Shown piece after piece: positions 1 to 5,498 of a stretch of 6,476 nt of DNA. Positions within the stretch are counted from its first letter, which is position 1; each line of letters begins with the position of its first letter. A program made the translations under genes and the position numbers. The notes below the pieces were generated by a model. That model saw only the letters and a program-made list of their open reading frames with translations, was not told the origin of the DNA and ran no database searches. The DNA lies in contig CALQCV020000116.1 in NCBI GenBank assembly GCA_943329165.2, positions 1 to 6,476 on the forward strand, written 5' to 3'. This DNA comes from Candidatus Nitrotoga sp. CP45. Its GTDB lineage: Bacteria > Bacteroidota > Bacteroidia > Flavobacteriales > Flavobacteriaceae.

Positions 1-327
1 GACGGAAGCGATATGACCTCGGGAGAAATCATTGCTTTTACCTGTTTAAAAACTACTTTGATAGGAGATTATTCACATAGCAAAGAAGCGTGGGCCAAAG
101 CCAAAAAGTACATAGCCAATAATGGTTTAAAAGAAAACTTAGCCGGAAGCTATACTGAAATATATGTCAAAACTATTGATGATATCAAGCAACCTTCGAA
201 GTGGATTACGGAAATTTATATTCCGGTTTTCCCAAAAGCGATAACGTTACCAGAACCTATTATTACTCCGATAAAACCTGCTGTTGCAACTTCACAAACA
301 ACCATATCTTCGACAGAAACACCTTAA
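1..327 (+). CDS. GyrI-like effector-binding domain protein (SRPBCC/GyrI type), 3' end only
   Basis: The reading frame is open from the first base, so this is the C-terminal 108 residues of a longer protein whose start lies outside the window. An ATG at 13 is in frame but falls inside the domain and is unlikely to be the true start. The visible part matches the end of a GyrI-like (AraC effector-binding) fold: a strand leading into GDYSHSKEAW, a helix (AKAKKYIANNGL), a strand with TEIYVK, then PSKWITEIYIPVF. In Bacteroidota this domain often follows an N-terminal SRPBCC domain in a non-DNA-binding protein thought to bind small hydrophobic ligands; that half cannot be seen here. About 30 residues rich in Pro, Thr and Ile follow the domain and look like a disordered tail. 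No terminator is visible before the next gene. The family call is from remembered motif pattern; the ligand is unknown. Confidence 0.75.
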   Translation, partial: DGSDMTSGEIIAFTCLKTTLIGDYSHSKEAWAKAKKYIANNGLKENLAGSYTEIYVKTIDDIKQPSKWITEIYIPVFPKAITLPEPIITPIKPAVATSQTTISSTETP

Positions 328-354
328 TTCTGCCGTAGATTAAACCTTTTCCTC

Positions 355-362
355 TAACTTTG
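355..362 (+). promoter_or_regulatory. Bacteroidota-type -7 promoter element for the sigma operon
   Basis: TAACTTTG matches the Bacteroidota -7 consensus TAnnTTTG. It lies 23 bases before the TTG start of the sigma gene, which would give a leader of roughly 17 bases. I see no good TTG -33 element at the usual distance, so the assignment rests on the -7 box and its position. Confidence 0.55.
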
Positions 363-385
363 TTCCAATTAGCTAAATTTTCACT

Positions 386-928
386 TTGCAAGACGAAAAG
401 GATTTTATTCAGGAATTATTAAATCCGAAAACGCAAAATATTGCGTTTCAAAAACTCTTGCGAGATTATCAACGACCGTTGTATAATCACATTCGAAATA
501 TTGTTTTAAATCACGATGATGCTGATGATGTTCTGCAAAATACCTTTGTCAAGGTTTTTCAACATTTAAAGGATTTCAAAGGTGAAAGCAAATTATTTTC
601 CTGGATGTATCGAATTGCTACAAACGAAGCCATTACATTCATCAATAAAAAAGCCAAACGCAACGGCACCACCAGCGAAGCCATGCAAACCAAAATTATA
701 GATAATCTAAAAGCAGATACTTATTTTGACGGAAATGAAATCCAAATCAAACTACAAAAAGCCGTTGCCTTATTACCCCAAAAACAGCAATTAGTTTTTA
801 AAATGAAATATTACGAAGAATTAAAATATGAAGAACTATCAGAGATTCTGGGAACATCGGTTGGTGCACTAAAAGCGTCGTATCATCACGCTGTGAAGAA
901 AATTGAAGGTTTTGTAAAAAATAATTAA
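386..928 (+). CDS. ECF-type RNA polymerase sigma factor (sigma-70 family)
   Basis: This encodes a 180-residue alternative sigma factor of the extracytoplasmic-function group, which directs RNA polymerase to a small set of promoters. Region 2 spans about residues 22-93, with the core-binding helix signature DDADDVLQNTFVKVF (45-59) and FSWMYRIATNEA (71-82). A variable linker covers about 94-122. Region 4 spans about 123-177 and contains the helix-turn-helix (YEELSEILGTSVGALKASYHHA). Length and two-domain layout are typical of ECF factors, with no extra C-terminal domain. The start is the TTG at 386: an in-frame stop lies at 374-376, no ATG occurs before residue 74, and only ATT at 377 could compete. 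The gene is followed 30 bases later by a membrane protein and then a secreted protein, the usual order of sigma, anti-sigma and sensor. Its target genes cannot be read from the sequence. Confidence 0.95.
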   Translation: MQDEKDFIQELLNPKTQNIAFQKLLRDYQRPLYNHIRNIVLNHDDADDVLQNTFVKVFQHLKDFKGESKLFSWMYRIATNEAITFINKKAKRNGTTSEAMQTKIIDNLKADTYFDGNEIQIKLQKAVALLPQKQQLVFKMKYYEELKYEELSEILGTSVGALKASYHHAVKKIEGFVKNN

Positions 929-940
929 ACCATTTAACAT

Positions 941-948
941 TACTTTTG
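941..948 (+). promoter_or_regulatory. Possible internal -7 promoter element before the membrane protein gene
   Basis: TACTTTTG fits TAnnTTTG and lies between the sigma stop codon and the ATG at 959, only 10 bases before that ATG. Used as a promoter it would give a transcript with about 5 bases of leader, nearly leaderless. The last six bases form the left arm of a perfect odd dyad, CTTTTG-T-CAAAAG (943-955). It could be an internal promoter for the anti-sigma/sensor pair, or chance in AT-rich DNA. No convincing -33 TTG is at the usual spacing. Confidence 0.35.
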
Positions 949-958
949 TCAAAAGCAC

Positions 959-1372
959 ATGAAAGATTTTAAACTAGACAATGAGCTCAAAATAACCTCA
1001 GGATTTACAATGCCTGATGGCTATTTTGATACATTATCAGAGAAAATTTTAGCGCAATTACCAAAGCAAGAACCGAAAGCTATTTCAATTTCTAGTTCTA
1101 GAAAAACTTGGTATTTTGCTGCGGCAGCCTTTTTTATTCTAATGCTCTCTGTTCCGATATATACTAAATATTCAACTAAACAGGAAGAAATAGATTCGGC
1201 TACTTTGGAAAATTACATTGCCTATCAATCAAATATTTCAGAGGAAGAAATTGTAAATTTATTACAACAAGAAGATTTAGATAAAATGAAACTGGAATTC
1301 AATGTTGATGACGCAGCTATCGAAGACGCTTTATACTCAAACTCAAACTTAGAACAATATATAATAGACTAA
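959..1372 (+). CDS. Small single-pass membrane protein, probable anti-sigma factor
   Basis: This 137-residue protein has a soluble N-terminal part (1-50), one hydrophobic segment at about 51-68 (WYFAAAAFFILMLSVPIY) and a strongly acidic C-terminal part (69-137; 17 Asp/Glu against 4 Lys). Arg48 and Lys49 precede the membrane segment, which predicts N-terminus in the cytoplasm and C-terminus in the periplasm, as expected for an anti-sigma factor. I see no zinc-binding HxxxCxxC motif of ZAS anti-sigma domains and cannot place the N-terminus in a named family. The stretch GFTMPDGYFDTLSEKIL (15-31) recalls small proteins found after ECF sigma genes in Flavobacteriia. The role is therefore inferred mainly from topology and position: 30 bases after the sigma gene and 4 bases before the secreted sensor-like gene. 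ATG 959 is preferred to Met18 because it keeps the conserved-looking N-terminus. Confidence 0.65.
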   Translation: MKDFKLDNELKITSGFTMPDGYFDTLSEKILAQLPKQEPKAISISSSRKTWYFAAAAFFILMLSVPIYTKYSTKQEEIDSATLENYIAYQSNISEEEIVNLLQQEDLDKMKLEFNVDDAAIEDALYSNSNLEQYIID

Positions 1373-1376
1373 TACT

Positions 1377-1838
1377 ATGAAAATTACAAAAATACTCCCA
1401 TTACTAATAGCTTTTATCTCGTTGAATGTTATTGCCCAAGACGGACCATTTACACGCAAAAAGAAAGAACAGATTAAAGCATTAAAAGTGGCTTTCATAA
1501 CCGATGAATTGTCATTGACTTCAGATGAAGCTACAAAGTTTTGGCCTTTATTTAATGCCTTTGAAGACAAGCAACAGGAAATTAAAAAACAAAAGTTAAA
1601 AGGGTATTTAAACAAAATAGATGATGATTCTTTTGATAAACTATCTGAAAAAGACGCTTCAACCATGCTAGCTCAAATAGAAAGTACCGAAGACGAATTA
1701 TATAAGTTGAAAAAGAAATTTGCGACCGCTTTAAAAGGAGTCATTTCTCCTGTAAAAATTCTGAAACTCAAAAAAGCAGAAGAAAAGTTCAATCGGAAAT
1801 TATTACAACAATACCGAGATAGAAAAGTGGGTAATTAG
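1377..1838 (+). CDS. Secreted Spy/CpxP-like helical protein, putative sensor for the ECF sigma system
   Basis: This 153-residue precursor has a clear signal peptide: Lys2 and Lys5, a hydrophobic core at about 6-19, and a signal peptidase I site after VIA (20), leaving a mature protein beginning QDG. The mature part is almost entirely charged helix. It contains LTSDEATKFWPLFNAFEDK (47-65), a variant of the LTxxQ-type motif of Spy/CpxP/zinc-resistance proteins, and a second related helix at 124-143 (SPVKILKLKKAEEKFNRKLL). Bacteroidota proteins of this type are commonly labelled sensor of ECF-type sigma factor. The mature protein is basic (about 30 Lys/Arg to 22 Asp/Glu). The ATG comes 4 bases after the stop of the membrane protein gene, so the two are almost certainly co-transcribed and likely translationally coupled. 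Sensing misfolded protein or metal at the outer face of the inner membrane is an inference from Spy/CpxP, not shown here. Confidence 0.8.
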   Translation: MKITKILPLLIAFISLNVIAQDGPFTRKKKEQIKALKVAFITDELSLTSDEATKFWPLFNAFEDKQQEIKKQKLKGYLNKIDDDSFDKLSEKDASTMLAQIESTEDELYKLKKKFATALKGVISPVKILKLKKAEEKFNRKLLQQYRDRKVGN

Positions 1839-1862
1839 ACAAATTGAAAATAATACGTTATG

Positions 1863-1912
1863 ACCGTAAATTCACAAATTAAAAATTATTAAATAATTTG
1901 CGAATTTGCGGT
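1863..1912. repeat. Long palindromic repeat built of 8-mers; possible terminator of the sigma operon
   Basis: Two 18-base arms (1863-1880 and 1895-1912) are inverted copies with two imperfections, one of which is a G-U pair in RNA, around a 14-base loop. Each arm is itself a pair of 8-mers: the right arm is AATTTGCG twice followed by GT. A run of six T (1916-1921) follows, so as RNA this would be a strong hairpin plus U-run, suited to ending the sigma-anti-sigma-sensor transcript. The doubled 8-mer design also recalls short palindromic repeats scattered between genes in flavobacterial chromosomes. One copy in one window cannot prove dispersal. Confidence 0.65.
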
Positions 1913-2151
1913 TAATTTTTTAATTAAATTCTGATGATTTTTTTCCGAATACAAACACTATAGTTTCAGTCAAAAATCACATCAATTCTTATCAATTTAT
2001 TTATCTTAAAAACAGATGCACTGTTCAAGAAAACCAATACTAGGTAATAAAGAAATAAAACTTTTTATTCATAGTAATACCTCGTAATAACAATGAATAT
2101 AAAAATTTTAATTAAGTTAAGATTAGGTTAAAATCTGTTCAAAAATTCGTG

Positions 2152-2166
2152 TGGCACAGTAATTGG
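2152..2166 (+). promoter_or_regulatory. Candidate sigma-54 (-24/-12) promoter for the secreted 356-residue protein
   Basis: TGGCACAGTAATTGG carries the -24 element TGGCAC and a -12 element TTGG, with GG separated from GG by exactly ten bases as sigma-54 requires. The consensus -12 dinucleotide is GC, so the second G is a deviation. Transcription would start near 2178, about 31 bases before the ATG. No TAnnTTTG element is visible upstream of this gene, which favours this reading. An enhancer-binding activator would be needed; none is encoded here. Confidence 0.5.
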
Positions 2167-2208
2167 TTTTTTCAGAAAAAAATATCTAAAAACTAAATTC
2201 TACTAATT

Positions 2209-3279
2209 ATGAAAACAAAAAATTTATTGTTGGCGATAATATCGTTTTGGAGTCTTTCAAGTGTTTTTGCCCAGGATAGGACTACGGTTACAGCAAATAA
2301 TTCAGATGTTAGCGACAATCTAGATTTGCGTGCCGTTGCTTCAATCTTTGGTGATTCACGCGATTTACCAGATTTTGAAAGAAGGTTGAACGACCCAAAT
2401 TCTCAAATTTCAAATTTGGATTTGAATGGAGATAACAGGGTTGACTATCTGCGCGTTATTGAAACAGTTGAAGGGAATACCCATCTGATTATTATCCAGT
2501 CCGTTCTTGGTCATGATAATTATCAAGATATTGCTACTGTTGAAGTGGAAAGAGACAGATATAATAAGGTTCAAGTACAGGTTGTAGGCGATGTTTACAT
2601 GTTTGGTAACAATTATATTTATGAGCCGGTATATGCTTATACACCCATAATATATACTTCATTCTGGGTTGGAAACTATCACCCGTATTGTTCCTCTTGG
2701 TATTGGGGATACTATCCAAGTTTTTATGTTGCCTGGTCTCCGTTCCCTATCTATTCTTATCACAATCATATAGGAATTTATATCAACTTTAATCATCAGT
2801 ATAACTATGTAGACTACAGAAGATGCGCTGTAGCTTATAACAATTACTATAATGGAAGAAGAGGAAACTACTACGAAAGACAATATCCAACCCGTTCATT
2901 TTCTAATAGAAACACTGGTTATGCCAATCGATATGAATTAGATAATAATAGAAGAACCCAAAACACAAGTTCACGAAATCAGGTTGCAACTAATGGAACT
3001 AGAAATAATTCAAATGCTGTAGGCTCTTCAAGAAGTGTAGCAACTCAAAGCGGTTCTAGAAGCGAATCAAGCCCAAGAATCAATGGAAATACAAGAGCAC
3101 AGGAATCTCAAAAAAGCGTAGCTACTTCAAATGATCAAAGAAGCGATTCAAGTCCAAGAAGTAATCAAAATCAAAGAGCACAGGAATCTCAAAGAAATTC
3201 GAGCCCGAGAGAGTTTTCCCAACAAAGAGGAAATTCTCAACGAAGTGAAGGAAATTCAAGAGGAAATAGAAGAATTTAG
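2209..3279 (+). CDS. Secreted protein of unknown function: EF-hand-like loop, Tyr/Trp-rich middle, repetitive polar tail
   Basis: This 356-residue precursor starts with a signal peptide (Lys2, Lys4, hydrophobic core about 6-20, cleavage after VFA at 21), so it is exported. I do not recognise a named family. Residues about 36-120 look like a folded domain: LDLRAVASIFGDSRDLPDFERRL, then DLNGDNRVDY (71-80), a DxNxDxxxD loop like that of EF-hand or dockerin calcium sites, then strands VIETVEG and THLIIIQSV. Residues about 129-205 are extremely rich in Tyr, Trp, Phe, Pro and His, with one Cys at 161 and another at 206. From about 207 the protein is low complexity in Asn, Ser, Arg, Gln and Gly, including a 27-residue tandem duplication (276-302 and 303-329). 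The tail is basic and probably disordered. The gene stands alone between a long control region and a terminator. A cell-surface or envelope role is inferred from export and composition only; the gene itself is secure. Confidence 0.85.
   Translation: MKTKNLLLAIISFWSLSSVFAQDRTTVTANNSDVSDNLDLRAVASIFGDSRDLPDFERRLNDPNSQISNLDLNGDNRVDYLRVIETVEGNTHLIIIQSVLGHDNYQDIATVEVERDRYNKVQVQVVGDVYMFGNNYIYEPVYAYTPIIYTSFWVGNYHPYCSSWYWGYYPSFYVAWSPFPIYSYHNHIGIYINFNHQYNYVDYRRCAVAYNNYYNGRRGNYYERQYPTRSFSNRNTGYANRYELDNNRRTQNTSSRNQVATNGTRNNSNAVGSSRSVATQSGSRSESSPRINGNTRAQESQKSVATSNDQRSDSSPRSNQNQRAQESQRNSSPREFSQQRGNSQRSEGNSRGNRRI
3034..3195 (+). repeat. 81-base tandem duplication inside the secreted protein gene (two units)
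   Basis: Units 3034-3114 and 3115-3195 encode SVAT...RSxSSPR...RAQESQ twice, with 18 of 27 residues identical and no frame shift. A 20-base stretch is identical at 3093-3112 and 3174-3193. A partial third echo (SSPR) appears at residues 331-334. Such in-frame repeats can expand or contract, so tail length may vary between strains. Confidence 0.85.
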
Positions 3280-3307
3280 TTTAAATAAATAAGTTTAGTT
3301 GTTTGTG

Positions 3308-3338
3308 AAAAGCACTGCAGAAATGTGGTGCTTTTTTT
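3308..3338 (+). terminator. Intrinsic terminator after the secreted protein gene
   Basis: AAAAGCAC (3308-3315) pairs with GTGCTTTT (3328-3335) around a 12-base loop, and the T-run continues to 3338 (seven T). It lies 29 bases after the stop codon and isolates this gene from kup downstream. Confidence 0.85.
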
Positions 3339-3387
3339 ATTTCCAATAGCAAAAAAATTAAAACATTAAAAAAGAAATTGATTTTAA

Positions 3388-3403
3388 AAATGTAGTACAT
3401 TTG
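3388..3403 (+). promoter_or_regulatory. kup promoter -7 element overlapped by a perfect dyad (possible operator)
   Basis: TACATTTG (3396-3403) fits TAnnTTTG and lies 23 bases before the kup ATG, giving a leader of about 17 bases. The nearest upstream TTG (3378-3380) is 15 bases away, slightly short for a -33 element. Seven of the eight -7 bases form the right arm of a perfect 15-base dyad, AAATGTA-G-TACATTT (3388-3402). A protein bound there would cover the -7 box and block transcription. The operator role is inferred; the promoter is better supported. Confidence 0.6.
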
Positions 3404-3426
3404 TCTCCGTTTTTTATCAACTTTTT

Positions 3427-5391
3427 ATGAGCGCTCATAATCATCAACTTCATAGCAAACTTAGTGTTGCAGGTTTACTTATTACTTTAGGAATTATTTA
3501 TGGAGATATAGGAACTTCTCCTCTATATGTAATGAAAGCCATAATTGGATTAAATCATGTTATTAACGAAGATATTATTTTAGGTGGATTGTCCTGCATC
3601 TTTTGGACATTGACTTTACAAACTACTTTGAAATATGTAATCATCACTTTGAGTGCTGATAATCATGGGGAAGGTGGTATATTTGCCTTGTATGCATTAG
3701 TAAAAAGAACTAAAATTCAATGGTTAATTGTTCCTGCTATCATCGGTGGAAGCGCGCTTTTGGCTGATGGAATTATTACGCCACCAATATCTGTAGCCTC
3801 TGCTGTAGAAGGAATCAGAACCTTTTATCCAAACATCAATACCGTTCCAATTGTAATTGGAATACTCTTTATCTTATTTACCATACAACAATTTGGAACC
3901 AAATTAGTAGGTAAATTTTTTGCACCAATGATGCTTGTTTGGTTCAGTATGCTTGGTATTCTTGGAATCATACAAATTGTTTCTAACCTCGAGGTTTTCC
4001 ATGCATTAAATCCTTATTATGCATATCATTTATTAAAAATTCATCCTGACGGATTTTATGTATTAGGTTTTGTATTTTTATGCACAACTGGGGCTGAGGC
4101 ACTATATTCAGATATGGGACATTGCGGTAGAAAAAACATACGGATTAGTTGGGTTTTCGTAAAAACTACTCTTGTACTGAACTACTTTGGTCAAGGTGCT
4201 TATTTGATAAAACACAAAGGAGATACTTTGATGAATTTAGGCGGAAAAAATGCAAATCCCTTTTATTTAATGATGGAAAGTTGGTTTCAACCAATTGGTA
4301 TTGTTATAGCAACAATGGCTGCTGTAATTGCATCTCAAGCGTTAATTAGTGGTTCGTTTACCTTAATAAATGAAGCCATGAGGTTGAACTTTTGGCCAAA
4401 AGTAAAAATAAAATATCCAACAGATTTAAAGGGACAATTATATATCCCGTCAATCAATTGGCTATTGTTTTTAGGTTGTGTTGGAATTGTACTGCACTTC
4501 GAAGAATCCGGTAATATGGAAGCTGCCTATGGTTTAGCAATAGTACTTTGCATGATAATGACCACAATTCTCCTGAATTATTATTTGATTATGAAAAGAA
4601 TTTCCTGGTTTATCATTGGTGTCATAATCACTCTTTATTTAGGTATAGAAATTAGTTTCCTAATTGCTAATTTGGATAAGTTCCCGCATGGTGGTTATGT
4701 AACTTTGATGATTGCTTGCGTATTGATAGGAATTATGACAATTTGGTTTTTGGCCAAAAAAATCAGCAAAACATATACTAAAATTGTCAAAATTGATAAC
4801 TATAAAAAAGTACTCGCTGAGTTGAGTGTTGATTTGTCTATTCCAAAATATGCCACACATTTAATTTACATGACCAACTCAACTCGTTCAGATGAAATTG
4901 AGGAAAAAGTGATGTATTCTATACTTCAAAAAAGACCAAAACGTGCCGATATGTATTGGTTTATACATGTCAACATCTTAAGTGAACCCTACAAAAGAGA
5001 ATATCGAGTTATAGAAATTATCAAAGATGATTTATATCGAATAGATTTCAATTTGGGCTTTAGAGAGCCAACCAAAATTAACTTAATGTTCAAAGAAGTA
5101 ATTAAAGATATGGTTCAAAATGGTGAAGTTGACGTTACTAGTCGCTATGAATCTCTGAACAAAAACAACATCATTGGCGACTTCAAATTTGTTCTTTCTG
5201 AAAAGTTTTTGTCAAATGACAGTGATTTAACTTTCTTCGAAAAAATAATAATGAACAGTTACTTTATTCTCAAAAAACTTAGCTTATCTGAAGAAAAAGG
5301 GTTCGGTTTGGATAGTAGTTCTGTAAAAATAGAGCAATTTCCATTAGTGCTCCATGCACCAGAAAAATTTGAAATGACAAGGATTAATTAG
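3427..5391 (+). CDS. kup: Kup-type potassium uptake transporter
   Basis: This 654-residue inner-membrane protein of the KUP/HAK/KT family imports K+, most likely with H+. About twelve hydrophobic segments occupy roughly residues 12-442 and a cytosolic domain of about 210 residues follows. Family signatures are intact: GIIYGDIGTSPLYV (22-35, with the key Asp27), ADGIITPPISVASAVEG (113-129, with Glu128), TTGAEALYSDMGHCGR (220-235, with Glu224) and NYFGQGAYL (252-260). These acidic residues correspond to those important for transport in E. coli Kup. Length is close to the family norm (E. coli 622). The ATG at 3427 places the N-terminal motif at the usual distance. The gene has its own promoter, follows a terminator, and is separated by 107 bases from rsmB, so it is probably monocistronic. 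The short leader leaves no room for a c-di-AMP riboswitch. Confidence 0.97.
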   Translation: MSAHNHQLHSKLSVAGLLITLGIIYGDIGTSPLYVMKAIIGLNHVINEDIILGGLSCIFWTLTLQTTLKYVIITLSADNHGEGGIFALYALVKRTKIQWLIVPAIIGGSALLADGIITPPISVASAVEGIRTFYPNINTVPIVIGILFILFTIQQFGTKLVGKFFAPMMLVWFSMLGILGIIQIVSNLEVFHALNPYYAYHLLKIHPDGFYVLGFVFLCTTGAEALYSDMGHCGRKNIRISWVFVKTTLVLNYFGQGAYLIKHKGDTLMNLGGKNANPFYLMMESWFQPIGIVIATMAAVIASQALISGSFTLINEAMRLNFWPKVKIKYPTDLKGQLYIPSINWLLFLGCVGIVLHFEESGNMEAAYGLAIVLCMIMTTILLNYYLIMKRISWFIIGVIITLYLGIEISFLIANLDKFPHGGYVTLMIACVLIGIMTIWFLAKKISKTYTKIVKIDNYKKVLAELSVDLSIPKYATHLIYMTNSTRSDEIEEKVMYSILQKRPKRADMYWFIHVNILSEPYKREYRVIEIIKDDLYRIDFNLGFREPTKINLMFKEVIKDMVQNGEVDVTSRYESLNKNNIIGDFKFVLSEKFLSNDSDLTFFEKIIMNSYFILKKLSLSEEKGFGLDSSSVKIEQFPLVLHAPEKFEMTRIN

Positions 5392-5438
5392 ATTTTTAAA
5401 ACTCAAAAAAATTAACAACGATAGGTAATAAAAAAGTA

Positions 5439-5446
5439 TATCTTTG
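5439..5446 (+). promoter_or_regulatory. Bacteroidota-type -7 promoter element for the rsmB-type gene
   Basis: TATCTTTG matches TAnnTTTG and lies 52 bases before the ATG at 5499, predicting a leader of about 46 bases. No clear TTG -33 element is seen at the usual spacing. The sequence just before the ATG is T-rich without Shine-Dalgarno character, as for the other genes here. Confidence 0.55.
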
Positions 5447-5498
5447 TGGGCTGACTCAAGGACAAAGGCCGAACTGAACAGAGTTATTTTTTTACACT

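Larger units (their letters stand above)
1839..2208 (+). other. 370-base non-coding regulatory region between the sigma operon and the secreted protein gene
   Basis: No plausible gene lies here. It holds a long palindromic repeat (1863-1912) followed by six T, and a tandem pair of ATCAATT decamers (1981-2000). Dyads follow: AACAG-N5-CTGTT (2011-2025), AGGTA (2042-2046) with TACCT (2078-2082), a nested AATAAAA/TTTTATT pair (2054-2069), and AGATT-N7-AATCT (2120-2136). CTGTTCAA occurs twice (2021-2028, 2135-2142) and GTAATAA twice (2044-2050, 2084-2090). A sigma-54-like promoter is at 2152-2166. No TTTG occurs between the palindrome and the ATG at 2209, so no housekeeping -7 element is visible. 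The dyads upstream of the promoter are candidate activator sites, but small dyads are common in AT-rich DNA. Confidence 0.6.

Noticed and set aside
13..15. ATG at 13 as the true start of the first gene
   Set aside because: The frame is open to base 1 and the ATG falls inside the GyrI-like domain, whose first half would be missing; the gene is better read as truncated by the window edge.
1349..1666. Open frame of 105 codons on the - strand across the membrane/sensor genes
   Set aside because: It lies antisense to two well-supported genes with good frames, spans their junction, and its product shows no recognisable domain. It is a shadow of lysine-rich coding sequence.
2041..2051. TAGGTAATAAA shared with 5422-5432 as a common regulatory site
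   Set aside because: An 11-base AT-rich match at two unrelated promoters can arise by chance; flanks do not match and the distances to the promoters differ.
2659..2883. Open frame of 74 codons on the - strand inside the secreted protein gene
   Set aside because: Its Ser/Val/Ile-rich product simply mirrors the Tyr/Asn-rich codons of the real gene on the + strand.
3404..3426. Riboswitch (c-di-AMP type) in front of kup
   Set aside because: Only about 17-23 bases separate the promoter from the ATG, far too short for any known riboswitch, and the terminator upstream belongs to the preceding gene.
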